A stretch of DNA of 64,000 nucleotides, taken from NCBI GenBank assembly GCA_963833505.1, contig CAWHYG010000008.1, forward strand, positions 186,001 through 250,000, written 5' to 3'. The position numbers and the translations under genes were made by a program. A model generated the notes under the pieces. It was not told where the DNA came from. It was given only the letters and a program-made list of their open reading frames with translations, and made no database searches. This document shows, one piece after another, positions 56,393 through 64,000 of this stretch (position 1 is its first letter; the number at the start of each line of letters is the position of its first letter). This DNA comes from CAWHYG01 sp963833505 (lineage in GTDB: Bacteria > Eisenbacteria > RBG-16-71-46 > CAIMUX01).

Positions 56393-56841
56393 CCGCAGGA
56401 GCGGCCTCCCCGGGTCCGATTCGAATCGCCCGCCTGCCGGAGCAGGCTGCGCGGCCTCCAAAGCCGTTCTTCGAGATCGAGCCTTCCCCAGACGTCGAAG
56501 CGAACCCCTTCCTTTTCCAGCAGCGCCCGCTGGAGCGATTCGCCGGAGCCGGCCTGCCCTCGATGGCGCAGGGAGATCATTCCCCGCGCATTCACCACCC
56601 GATGCCAGGGCACGGAGGAGCCTTCGGGCAGCGCGTGCATGGCGTAGCCGACGAGCCGTGGCTGTCCCGGATTGCCGGAGAGAGTGGCGATCTGCCCGTA
56701 GGTGGCGACGCGACCGCGCGGGATCCGTCGGACCGTGGCCCAGATGTCCCGATAGAGCTTCGAGACTGGTTTTTCAGGCTTTGGAGCCCGGACAGCCCGA
56801 ACACTCGGGGATCGTTTGGGCTGGTTCTGCCTGGTTCTCAT
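56218..56841 (-). CDS. Alkyltransferase-like protein (MGMT fold without catalytic Cys)
   Basis: A 207-residue frame. The core (about 28-130) is the DNA-binding domain of O6-alkylguanine transferases: 'YRDIWATVRRIPRGRVATYG', 'LVGYAMHALPEG', then 'PWHRVVNARGMIS' where the usual catalytic 'PCHRV' Cys is Trp. That replacement defines alkyltransferase-like (ATL) proteins, which bind O6-alkylguanine and hand it to nucleotide excision repair (established). Residues after about 131 ('RPRSLLRQAG...') are basic, low-complexity and antisense to the RluA gene; family members end before this. The true stop may have been lost by a frameshift, so the reading frame end is doubtful. Confidence 0.8.
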   Translation of the reverse strand: MRTRQNQPKRSPSVRAVRAPKPEKPVSKLYRDIWATVRRIPRGRVATYGQIATLSGNPGQPRLVGYAMHALPEGSSVPWHRVVNARGMISLRHRGQAGSGESLQRALLEKEGVRFDVWGRLDLEERLWRPRSLLRQAGDSNRTRGGRSCGYSAVMPAIPSRAHRPRRSSGSGASTVNGASVAGWRSVIRQACSPWRKWSSRARSSSV

Positions 56842-57029
56842 TCAGGCCTCCCGATGACTCGCCGCCCGCGCCGGCACCGAGTTTCGCCGACCTGGAATCG
56901 GCCCGCCGGCCGGATGGTGATAGGCTCAAGCATCGCGGCGAAGCGTTTCCGGCTTCCGGTCTCGTCGCGATGAGGCATCCGGGCACGAGGGGACGCGTGC
57001 GTCTGACCGTTCACCTCTGAGGAGGATCC

Positions 57030-57389
57030 ATGTCCAGGATCGACGAATTCAACGAGTTTCGCCGGCGCATGAACGAGCGGATCCTTGAAGCCGGGCATCG
57101 GCCCATCAACCGATTCTTCAGCGTCGACACGCTGACCTACGAGGCCGGAGCGCTGGATCGGAAGACCAAGGAGATGCTCGGCCTTTCGGCGTCCCTGGTC
57201 CTGCGCTGCGACGATTGCGTCACCTACCATGTGCTCCAGTGCAAGGAGCTGGGCGTCAGCGACGCCGAGCTGTACGACGTCATGAGCGTCGCCCTGGTCG
57301 TCGGCGGCAGCATCGTCATCCCGCACCTGCGCCGGGCTGTCGCCGTGCTGGACGAGTGGAACGAGCGGACCAACCGGAGCGCGCCGTGA
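57030..57389 (+). CDS. AhpD-like / carboxymuconolactone decarboxylase family protein
   Basis: A 119-residue helical protein. The 'LRCDDCVTYHV' motif (about 58-68) carries the CxxC...H of AhpD-like peroxidase or disulfide relay proteins. 'EAGALDRKTKEMLGLSASLV' and 'DAELYDVMSVALVVGGSIVI' are typical of the family. GAGGAGG precedes ATG 57030. A redox role in peroxide handling is inferred; no peroxiredoxin is adjacent. Its stop overlaps a GTG (GTGA) that began an ABC ATPase gene now reduced to a remnant. Confidence 0.9.
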   Translation: MSRIDEFNEFRRRMNERILEAGHRPINRFFSVDTLTYEAGALDRKTKEMLGLSASLVLRCDDCVTYHVLQCKELGVSDAELYDVMSVALVVGGSIVIPHLRRAVAVLDEWNERTNRSAP

Positions 57390-57727
57390 CCGCAGTCGTC
57401 GAGGCTTCCGGCCTCTCCAAGTCCTACCAGCGGAGGGCGGCTTCGGGGTGATCAGCCAATCGCTGGCCTTCTGGCTGGGCCAGGCCGAGGGGGTGGCTCA
57501 ACAGCTCTCCAACGCGCTGATCAACTTCTCCACCTACCCTACGACCATCTTCCGAGGAGTGGTCCGGTTCGCGCTGTTTCGATCATTCCGGTCGGCTTTG
57601 TGTCCTACCTGCCGGTCTCGGTGGGCTCCTGGCTTTCTCCGTCCTGATTCTTTTTCTCGCCTGGCTCGTCTTTCATCACGGGCTCAAGCGGTACGAATCG
57701 GGCAACCTGCTCCTCACCCGCCAGTGA
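57386..57727 (+). pseudogene. ABC transporter remnant: ATPase start joined to ABC-2 permease end
   Basis: The GTG at 57386 starts 'TAVVEASGLSKSYQRR', the first residues of an ABC ATPase, then stops at 57451. From about 57448 another frame reads 'SQSLAFWLGQAEGVAQQLSN' and 'STYPTTIFRGVVRFALF'. After two further frame changes it ends 'LAWLVFHHGLKRYESGNLL' at 57727. This is the C-terminal end of an ABC-2 (DUF990/PF06182-type) permease. A large internal deletion removed most of the ATPase and permease, and later indels broke the rest. The region is not functional as it stands. Confidence 0.78.
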
Positions 57728-57827
57728 GGCTGGAGTTCTACCGCTCCGGCGCGAGGTTCTCCCGTACGCGAGAAGCGGTCCGGAACTCCTTCGGTCGAAC
57801 CGATCACCGCCGCCATACCGGAGGCCG

Positions 57828-58372
57828 GTGATGCGGCGCGAAGGCCGGAAGAGGCGGCCGGAGCGGCGGACGGCTGAAGGCGTTCTTCTCGGCAACGGGG
57901 ACGGCACCTTCGGCGACCGGCTCGACTACGGAACCGGCTCCGAACCGATCACCGCGGCCATGGCCGACCTGAACGGCGACGGCAAGCTCGACCTGGCCGT
58001 GACCGACTTCGGGGACGACAGCGTGGCGGTCCTGATCAATCATTCGACGGATCTCTCCGGCATCAAGCCCAGGACCGGAGACGCCGGGGTGGCCGCATTC
58101 AGCCTCTTCGCGCCCGCGCCGAATCCCTTCTTCGCCTCCACCTCGATCGCGTTCTCCTCGCGGCGCAGGCCCCCGCGACACTGGAAATCCTCGATCCCGC
58201 GGGAAGACTCCTGCGGGTCCTGACCTCCGGGAAGATCTATCCGGCCGGCCAGAGCGTGCTCCAATGGGACGGGACCGACGACGGCGGAAAGCGTCTGGCG
58301 GGCGGAGTCTACTTCGTGCGTCTGCGCCAGGGCGGATTCCAGACGATGCGCAAGATCGTGCGCCTGAACTAG
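57828..58372 (+). pseudogene. Secreted-protein remnant: VCBS/FG-GAP repeat and FlgD-like C-terminal domain
   Basis: The first frame encodes a VCBS/FG-GAP unit, 'LLGNGDGTFGDRLDYGTGSE' and 'MADLNGDGKLDLAVTDFGDD', then 'FSLFAPAPNPFFASTSIAFS'. A frame change near 58155 continues as 'PATLEILDPAGRLLRVLTSG', 'QWDGTDDGGKRLAGGVYFVR' and ends 'MRKIVRLN' at 58372. That is the FlgD-like Ig domain that ends many secreted proteins in Eisenbacteria-type and related phyla. The N-terminus, signal peptide and other repeats are absent. A fragment of a larger gene, or a gene with frame errors. Confidence 0.7.
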
Positions 58373-58517
58373 TACGTCGTGAGCCTGAACCAGCATGGAA
58401 CGACCCGTCAAGGGATCACGGAGGCCGCCTGCCTGATCCGGCGAGCGGCCTCCGTTGTTTCTCCAGCGGAACGTGCACCCGTCCTTTCGATGTTCCCGCA
58501 ACCCTCAGTACTCCGCC

Positions 58518-59894
58518 CTAGTGCGTTCGCTTCTCCCCTTCCACGCCCGTTGCTGGTGTCCCGGGTGTGGCCACGCTGTCCGCCAAGGTGTCAACTTCCA
58601 CGTTGGGCGGCCAGGTGGCGATGCGAATGCTGTCGGCCACGTTGGCGCTGTCCGCGGCAGCGATCAACGGCGCGGTACGTCGACCTCCTGCATCCTCGGG
58701 GCCAAGCACGTTGATGCGGTCCATGTAGATACACGACTGCGGGAACGGATCGACCGGCCCTCCACCATCATACGACCTCGGGACCGTCTCGCGGGCGATG
58801 ACATGCCCTTCTACAAAGACCACGTCTCCCTTGTTTACCGACGTGACCAGCGAGTCCACCCGCGCGTTCGGCCATGCTTTGGCCCTGTCGCTCTCACAAA
58901 TCGACGGATCCACGGTCACGCAGTAGACAACGTATCCCGCTCGTTCCCGACCGCAGTCCAAGGCGATCACGGCTCCCGGCACGGATCGCAGCGTCCGGTC
59001 CAGGTCCAGGCAATTGCGCGGTAGGAAGCGCTGCAGGTTCTCAGGGTACCAAGTCGCTGCCTGGACCTCTGATACGACACCGACCCACGTTACTCTCCGA
59101 GAACCTGGCTGAAACACTGTGGCCAGCTGCGCCCGTATCGCCTCCTCCTTCATGTTCCATTGGGCGGCCGTGGTCGTCTTCCCCTCGCGATCCAGCCATT
59201 CGTCCAATGCCACCTGCCCTCGGCATCGATTCGAGGCGTAGAGCCGAACCGGCAAGGGCAACGCGGGCTTTGGCGGGGGGGACGCAGGTGGGCGGGGAGC
59301 CAGGCGCAATCGGGAGTCGGCCATTCGGAGATAGACCCGATTCGGATCGGCCCACGCCTCAACGACTGTACCCTCCACCGTAACCCTGGCTCCCTCCCAT
59401 GAGTCCAAGGCGTTGGCCATGTCGCCGCTGAGTCTCGAAAACCTGAATGAGAGCGAGAATGTTTGGTCGTAGAAATCGCCTGTTCTCACGGAGATGTCGA
59501 TTCCGTTGATACGACACCCTTCGTCGTGAACCGTGAGCTCGCGGCCGTACTTTGGTACCGCCCAGTCGATCTCGGTAACGGAGCTAACCGTCCACGTCGA
59601 CACAAGGTGCTTACCCACCACATGCCCGTTCAGCCACAGGTTCATGCTATCTGACCCAACGTCGTTCAATAGCCGGATCGAGGGGGGCACACCGCGGAAA
59701 ATCTCACAGATGCTCACGGCATTGGACTGGATGCCGCCTGAAGCGGAGACGTCTGTGCCGGGTCCGGGATCCGAGGCTGCCAGCGGTTCCAGGCGCTCGC
59801 GGCGGATCCCTCGCCCGTTCACCGTTCCGGCGATGAGGGCGAGCAGGAGCGCAAAAACAAGAGATGATTGCGGCAACGGTCGAGGGGGCGGCAT
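58518..59894 (-). CDS. Exported protein of unknown function
   Basis: A 458-residue protein I do not recognise. GGAGGT lies 5 bases before ATG 59894. The signal peptide is 'LVFALLLALIAGTVNG'. The mature part has scattered cysteines ('SICEIF', 'DEGCRING', 'NRCRGQ', 'RNCLDLD', 'LDCGRER', 'VYCVTV', 'QSCIYMD') that could form disulfides. Two or three similar beta-rich segments appear: 'WEGARVTVEGTVVEAWADPN', 'RVTWVGVVSEVQAATW' and 'GDVVFVEGHVIARETV', suggesting OB-like repeats. Codon use looks less GC-rich than the neighbours, so transfer is possible. It lies between secreted-protein debris and an empty gap. Confidence 0.72.
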   Translation of the reverse strand: MPPPRPLPQSSLVFALLLALIAGTVNGRGIRRERLEPLAASDPGPGTDVSASGGIQSNAVSICEIFRGVPPSIRLLNDVGSDSMNLWLNGHVVGKHLVSTWTVSSVTEIDWAVPKYGRELTVHDEGCRINGIDISVRTGDFYDQTFSLSFRFSRLSGDMANALDSWEGARVTVEGTVVEAWADPNRVYLRMADSRLRLAPRPPASPPPKPALPLPVRLYASNRCRGQVALDEWLDREGKTTTAAQWNMKEEAIRAQLATVFQPGSRRVTWVGVVSEVQAATWYPENLQRFLPRNCLDLDRTLRSVPGAVIALDCGRERAGYVVYCVTVDPSICESDRAKAWPNARVDSLVTSVNKGDVVFVEGHVIARETVPRSYDGGGPVDPFPQSCIYMDRINVLGPEDAGGRRTAPLIAAADSANVADSIRIATWPPNVEVDTLADSVATPGTPATGVEGEKRTH

Positions 59895-60441
59895 TCACGA
59901 CCTCCGAGGATGGTACGACAACGGATTCACCAACGCCGAATGGGCACGTGCGGACGCGTCCGACGCTCCGCACGCCGGGGAGGCTAGCTGGACCATCGAG
60001 GGCATTCAACGTCTTTGTGGACAGCGAACCGCGCTTGGCGGCGCCCCGAGACGCTTTCTCAAGCGGCCCGGATGGAGTCTCTCCATGTGGCTGGAGCGGA
60101 TGGGCGATATCGGCCGAACCTTCGCTGAGATCGAAAAGACGGTCGCGGACGAGGTGCAGACCTCCGCGTCGAGCATTCGTCGCCCGCCATGACTCGAGCA
60201 TGGCTGGCATCGCTCCTGCGGTGCCTTCGGAATGCAGAACGAGCTCGAACCGAAGCGAGGGAGGTGCGGCCCGTGGTGTCAGGCCAGCCTCAGGGCTCCC
60301 AATACCGAAAGGACGTCGAGCGTGAGCATCCGTCAGGGCGGATTCTCACCAATCCGGACGCCCGCCGCGTCACTGCTCGCTAGGAACCCGCCCGCTTTCC
60401 CCAGCGCGGATGCGCACTCGTCACTTCCATGTTCCGATTCC
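59895..60441. other. Gap without a convincing gene
   Basis: 547 bases between the unknown exported protein and the Lon-like protease, holding no supported gene. A plus-strand frame near 59930-60190 encodes 'MWLERMGDIGRTFAEIEKTV', which looks protein-like, but its start lies antisense to the exported protein and it has no ribosome site. It may be a fragment. Confidence 0.4.
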
Positions 60442-62940
60442 TCAATCCTCCGCCCGCCGCGCCTTCGCCTTCGCCTTGCGCTTCCCGGCGTCCTTCGGGC
60501 CTTCCGCGTCCTCACCCGTCTTCAGGAAGTCCCGCATCCGCTCGGCGAATCCGCGGAGGCGATTCTCGACCTTGGCGAAGACGGTCCCCTCGGGGAAGTT
60601 CCCATCCTCGCCGCGGACGCCCGCGGGCAAGCCGGTGAAGAGCTCGATCGCCTCTTCCACACGGCGGACCGAGTAGATGTGGAACCGGTCTTCCGCCGAG
60701 GCCTGCACGACCTCGGCCCGGAGCATGAGATCGCCGAGATTCTGGGCCGGGATGACCACGCCCTGCGTTCCGGTGAGCCGGCGCGACCGGCACACGCCAA
60801 AGAAGCCCTCGATCTTCTCGTTCACGCCGCCGATCGGCTGCACGTCGCCGTACTGGTTCACGCTGCCGGTCACGGCCAGGTCCTGGCGCAGAGGCACCTC
60901 GGCCAGCGAGGAGATCAGCGTGCACAACTCGGCCACCGAGGCGCTGTCCCCTTCGATGCCGCCGTAGGACTGCTCGAACCCGATCGACGCGCTCAGGGTG
61001 AGCGGAAAATCCTGCCCGAAACGAGCCCGGAAGAACCCGTCGATGATGAGCATCGCCTTGTTGAAGGTCCGGCCGCTCAGCTCCGACTCGCGCTCGATGT
61101 TGATGATCCCGGCCCGGCCCATCGAGGTCTGGGCGATGATCCGGACCGGCTTGCCGAACTGGTAGTCCCCGAGGTCGTAATAGGAAAGTCCGTTGATCTG
61201 CCCGACGCGTTCTCCTTCGATGTCGATGAGGAGGATGCCTTCATCGAACAGCTCCTGGAGCTTCTCCTCCGGCAGCTTGAGCCGGTGTTCCCGCTCGTGG
61301 ATGGCCCGCTCGACCACCGAGCGGTCGAGGACTCCTGAGCCCATCTGGTTCCCCCAGTAGTTGGACTCGCGGAGGATGTCCGCGACCTCGCTGAAGACCG
61401 CGGAGAGTTTGCCCTGCCGGCCGGCCGAGCGCACTCCCTGCTCGACCACCGCGGCGACGCCGGTCTTGTCCAGGCAGCGCAGGCCCTCCTCCTGGCAGAT
61501 GCTGTTGATGAAGGTGGCGTAGCGCCGGATGTTGTCCGGTTCGCGCGTCATCACCGAATCGAAGTCCGCCTTGACCTTGAAGATCTTCCGAAAGTCGGGC
61601 TCGTAGTTATACAGTATTTGATAGGTGTACGGATCCCCGATCATGGCGACCCGGACGTCGACCTGGATCGGCTCGGGCTTGATCGCGCTGGTGGAGAAGA
61701 GGTAGAAGGGATCGTAGCTCTGGATGTCGATCTGCTGGTTCTTCAGCGTCCGCTTGAGCGCGGGCCACACCCCCGGCTCGCTGATCAGATCGATCAGGTT
61801 GAGGACGAGAAAACCGCCGTTGGCCCGGAGCACGCTCCCCGCCTTGATGTGCAAGAAGTCGCTCCGCCAGTGCCCCGAGCGGTCGACCACCTTCTCGATC
61901 GTGCCGAAAAGGTTCCGGTAGTTGGGAGACGTCTCGACCACGACCGGGGGCCGCTCGACGCCGGTATTGTCCACCACGACGTTGACCAGGAAGACGCGGT
62001 AGCGCTCGTCCTCCTGGAGGGGAATCGGGCTCGGATCCTCGCCGTCCTCCTTTTCCTTGTCCAGGAACTGGCCCATGTGTCCCAGCACCTGGTCCCGCAC
62101 CTGATCGAGATACTCCGCCACCTTGGCGTCGGGATACTCCCCCTTGAGGTCGTTCAAGGCGTCGGTGATGATGGGCCGGCCGAACTCCTTCTCGAGCTGG
62201 GCCAGCTCCTCGCGCAGCTTGCGCTTGATGTCCCGGACCTTCTTGAAGGTGTCCTCCATCATCTGGCGCAGCTCGGAGTACTTCTCGCGCAGGTGGGCGA
62301 ACTCCTCCTTGCTGAACTTCTCCTGCATGGCCAGCGCCTCGACGCGCTCGAGCTGAACCGGCTCTCCGTTGATCACGGGCGCGATCTCCGGCTTGGAAAA
62401 GGGACCCATCTGGATCTGGACCAGCGCGAAGTTCTCCTGCTGGATCTTCTCTTCGAAGAGGCGCACCGCCTCCTTCTCCATCTCCTTGAAGCGCTCGGCC
62501 ACCTGCTTGGTCCGCTCCTTGTAATGGTCGCTCTCGAAGATCTGGGCGATGCTGCGCTTCATGTGGAGGACGAACTCCTCCATGTCGCGGCGGAAGGCCT
62601 GGCCGCGCCCGGCCGGCAGGACGATCGAGAGCGGCATGTCGGGATCGCGGAAGTTGTTCACGTAGACGATGTCCATCGGAGCGCGGCGGCCGGTGTCCGT
62701 GCTTTCCAGGAGGTGGCGGACGGTGGTGGTGCGGCCGGTCCCGGCGGGTCCGGAGACGAAGACGTTGTGCCCGCGGCTTCGCATGGAAAACGCGAGCTGC
62801 ATGGCGGACAGGGCCCGATCCTGCCCGATGATCCCCCGGGCCGTGGGGATCTCATCGGCCCGATCGAAGCCCAACGAATCGGGATCGCAGACCCAGCGAA
62901 GCTGGTCCGTCGGGACTCGCAGATCCTTCCGAGCGCTCAT
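60442..62940 (-). CDS. Lon-like ATP-dependent protease (COG1067 / LonB-type)
   Basis: An 832-residue AAA+ protease. GGAGG lies 5 bases before ATG 62940. The ATPase starts with 'GIIGQDRALSAMQLAFSM' and P-loop 'GPAGTGRTT' (Arg in place of the usual Lys, as I recall for this subgroup). A long helical insertion (about 130-310) is followed by 'GSVLRANGGFLVLNLIDL' (Walker B region) and 'RRYATFINSICQEEGL'. The proteolytic domain (about 580-790) has the catalytic Ser in 'EGDSASVAELC' and Lys in 'IGGVNEKIEGFFGVC'. The C-terminus is Lys/Arg-rich. It probably degrades misfolded proteins in the cytosol. Confidence 0.93.
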   Translation of the reverse strand: MSARKDLRVPTDQLRWVCDPDSLGFDRADEIPTARGIIGQDRALSAMQLAFSMRSRGHNVFVSGPAGTGRTTTVRHLLESTDTGRRAPMDIVYVNNFRDPDMPLSIVLPAGRGQAFRRDMEEFVLHMKRSIAQIFESDHYKERTKQVAERFKEMEKEAVRLFEEKIQQENFALVQIQMGPFSKPEIAPVINGEPVQLERVEALAMQEKFSKEEFAHLREKYSELRQMMEDTFKKVRDIKRKLREELAQLEKEFGRPIITDALNDLKGEYPDAKVAEYLDQVRDQVLGHMGQFLDKEKEDGEDPSPIPLQEDERYRVFLVNVVVDNTGVERPPVVVETSPNYRNLFGTIEKVVDRSGHWRSDFLHIKAGSVLRANGGFLVLNLIDLISEPGVWPALKRTLKNQQIDIQSYDPFYLFSTSAIKPEPIQVDVRVAMIGDPYTYQILYNYEPDFRKIFKVKADFDSVMTREPDNIRRYATFINSICQEEGLRCLDKTGVAAVVEQGVRSAGRQGKLSAVFSEVADILRESNYWGNQMGSGVLDRSVVERAIHEREHRLKLPEEKLQELFDEGILLIDIEGERVGQINGLSYYDLGDYQFGKPVRIIAQTSMGRAGIINIERESELSGRTFNKAMLIIDGFFRARFGQDFPLTLSASIGFEQSYGGIEGDSASVAELCTLISSLAEVPLRQDLAVTGSVNQYGDVQPIGGVNEKIEGFFGVCRSRRLTGTQGVVIPAQNLGDLMLRAEVVQASAEDRFHIYSVRRVEEAIELFTGLPAGVRGEDGNFPEGTVFAKVENRLRGFAERMRDFLKTGEDAEGPKDAGKRKAKAKARRAED

Positions 62941-62992
62941 CAACGCCTCCTCAGCCCCGTCACGGCGATGGCCGCGCGGCCGATGTGAAATC

Positions 62993-63121
62993 GAACCGGA
63001 TCGCTCCGGCCGGCCCCGCCGGATCAGGCGTGCCGGAACCGGATCGCCCCGGCCGGCGCCGCCGGATCAGATGTGCCGGAACCGGATCGCTCCGGCCGGC
63101 GCGTCCTGATCAGGCGCGCCG
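62993..63121. repeat. Tandem repeat, three 43-bp units
   Basis: Units begin at 62993, 63036 and 63079 with GAACCGGATCGC(T/C)CCGGCCGG and share the following CGCCGGATCAG. Each unit contains a short inverted repeat around CCGGCCGG. It fills the gap between the dapD stop and the Lon start. Confidence 0.85.
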
Positions 63122-63128
63122 CGAACCC

Positions 63129-63965
63129 TCAAAACTCCAACGGATACTCGCGGAGCAACTCGTTCAGCGAAACCTTGCCTTCCGTCCCGGGGCTTCGCTC
63201 CCCGATCACGAGCGCGCAGGGAACCCCGAATTCCCCCGCCGGAAAGCGCTTCGGGATCGTTCCGGGCACGACCACCGCCCTCGGCGGCACCCGGCCCTTC
63301 CAGATCCGCGGACTCTCCCCTCGCGCGTCCACGATGGGCGTCGAGGCGGTCAGCACGACTCCGGCGCCGAGCACGGCGCCGGCGCCGACGCGCACGCCCT
63401 CGACCACGATCACGCGGGAGCCGAGAAAGACCGAATCCTCGATGATCACCGGCGCCGCCTGCGGAGGCTCCAGCACCCCGCCGATTCCGACGCCGCCCGA
63501 GACGTGCACGCCCCGTCCGACCTGGGCGCAGCTCCCCACCGTGGCCCAGGTGTCGATCATGCTTCCGGCGCCCACGCGGGCCCCGATGTTCACGAAACAC
63601 GGCATGGCCACGACGCCGCGCTCGAGAAAGGCCCCGTAGCGCACCGTGGCCGGGGGCACGACCCGGATGCCCGCTCCTTCCGGGTCCTGTTTCAGCGGGA
63701 TCTTGTCCCGGAAGGAAAACGGCCCGACTTTCATGGGCTCGGCCGGACGGAAGGCGAAGTAGAGGAGAATCGCCTCCTTGATCCAGGCGTGGACGGTCCA
63801 ATCGGCCCCTTCTTCGGCGGGCGGGGACGCGACGCGAAGCCCACCCTCATCCAGCGCCTGGATCACGGCCTCGACCGCGCTCTGGACGGCGGCGCTTTGC
63901 CGCTGCGAGGGATCGGCCCACGCGGCCTCGATGATCGCCTCTTGCTCGTCCCAGCTCCGGCTCAT
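63129..63965 (-). CDS. dapD: 2,3,4,5-tetrahydropyridine-2,6-dicarboxylate N-succinyltransferase
   Basis: A 278-residue left-handed beta-helix acyltransferase of lysine and meso-diaminopimelate synthesis. 'MPCFVNIGARVGAGSMIDTW' and 'GSCAQVGRGVHVSGGVGIGG' (hexapeptide repeats), then 'VLEPPQAAPVIIEDSVFLGS', are DapD hallmarks. Residues 1-100 form the helical N-terminal domain. It transfers succinyl from succinyl-CoA in the cytosol. ATG 63965 fits the usual length of about 274; a GTG at 63977 overlapping an upstream TAG is the alternative. Confidence 0.96.
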   Translation of the reverse strand: MSRSWDEQEAIIEAAWADPSQRQSAAVQSAVEAVIQALDEGGLRVASPPAEEGADWTVHAWIKEAILLYFAFRPAEPMKVGPFSFRDKIPLKQDPEGAGIRVVPPATVRYGAFLERGVVAMPCFVNIGARVGAGSMIDTWATVGSCAQVGRGVHVSGGVGIGGVLEPPQAAPVIIEDSVFLGSRVIVVEGVRVGAGAVLGAGVVLTASTPIVDARGESPRIWKGRVPPRAVVVPGTIPKRFPAGEFGVPCALVIGERSPGTEGKVSLNELLREYPLEF

Positions 63966-63976
63966 GGGCTCATCCA

Positions 63977-64000
63977 CTAGAGCGTCCGCTCCAGGATGGC
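63977..64000 (-). CDS. C-terminal end of an upstream gene, partial
   Basis: On the minus strand the frame from the window edge reads 'AILERTL' then stops at TAG (63977-63979). The stop touches the possible GTG start of dapD (TAGTG), so the upstream gene is probably in the same operon, perhaps another lysine-pathway gene. Only seven residues are visible, too few to name it. Confidence 0.35.
   Translation of the reverse strand, partial: AILERTL

Noticed and set aside
59533..60192. A 219-residue plus-strand frame near 60 kb
   Set aside because: Most of it is antisense to the exported protein gene; only the last part looks protein-like and it has no start signals.

Overview
The window is a stretch of GC-rich chromosome from a Gram-negative-type bacterium. 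It encodes outer-membrane barrels, a class A penicillin-binding protein, DapD, exported proteins with cleavable signal peptides, and one complete rRNA operon. FlgD-like and VCBS secreted-protein remnants, many ATGA/GTGA/TTGA-coupled gene pairs and the overall gene content suggest an uncultured phylum-level lineage such as Candidatus Eisenbacteria or a neighbour (inference). The complete 16S gene at 38473-40026 would settle this.

Layout. 1-10.5 kb: a cell-envelope protein, a small two-repeat protein, a MOSC protein coupled to a DUF3298/RsiV-like protein, a swivel-first aconitase/isopropylmalate dehydratase fusion, an Omp85-like barrel, and a minus-strand set (TOBE molbindin, quinone oxidoreductase, LDH-type dehydrogenase). 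10.5-16 kb: a CDF metal transporter, a NarL-type response regulator and a PAS/GAF hybrid histidine kinase broken by one frameshift. 15.9-19.7 kb: a zinc-uptake-like operon (DUF2946-like protein, outer-membrane protein, ZnuA, ZnuB) without its ATPase. 19.9-34.4 kb: prolyl oligopeptidase, SixA, hemerythrin, bacterioferritin, ferredoxin-NADP reductase with a glutamine amidotransferase, a frameshifted EamA transporter, a methyltransferase, a frameshifted MacA-like fusion protein with its ATPase but no permease, a UshA-like phosphoesterase and a SLATT-like membrane protein.

34.6-40.3 kb (minus strand): 16S, tRNA-Ile, tRNA-Ala, 23S, 5S, with a promoter and a terminator. 40.7-45.7 kb: PBP1A, deoA, cdd and mazG. 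45.8-52.5 kb: the most distinctive locus, seven tightly overlapping minus-strand genes (methyltransferase, PqqD-like protein with a peptide-like tail, HPr-kinase-like protein, two glycosyltransferases, ABC exporter, nucleotidyltransferase). It has the shape of a peptide or glycoconjugate modification and export pathway but lacks the known RiPP cyclases. 52.8-58.4 kb: two XRE-cupin regulators in tandem, a 3D-domain protein, RluA, an alkyltransferase-like protein and an AhpD-like protein followed by decayed ABC and VCBS/FlgD remnants. 58.5-64 kb: an unknown exported protein, a Lon-like protease and DapD.

Cross-cutting features. Nearly every larger intergenic gap holds a tandem duplication with its own period (13, 38, 39, 43, 65, about 69 and 72 bp). 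A roughly 179-bp structured repeat occurs in two near-complete copies, upstream of bacterioferritin and of the CDF transporter, plus two fragments. Three otherwise intact genes each carry one +1 frameshift, which may be real decay or sequencing error.
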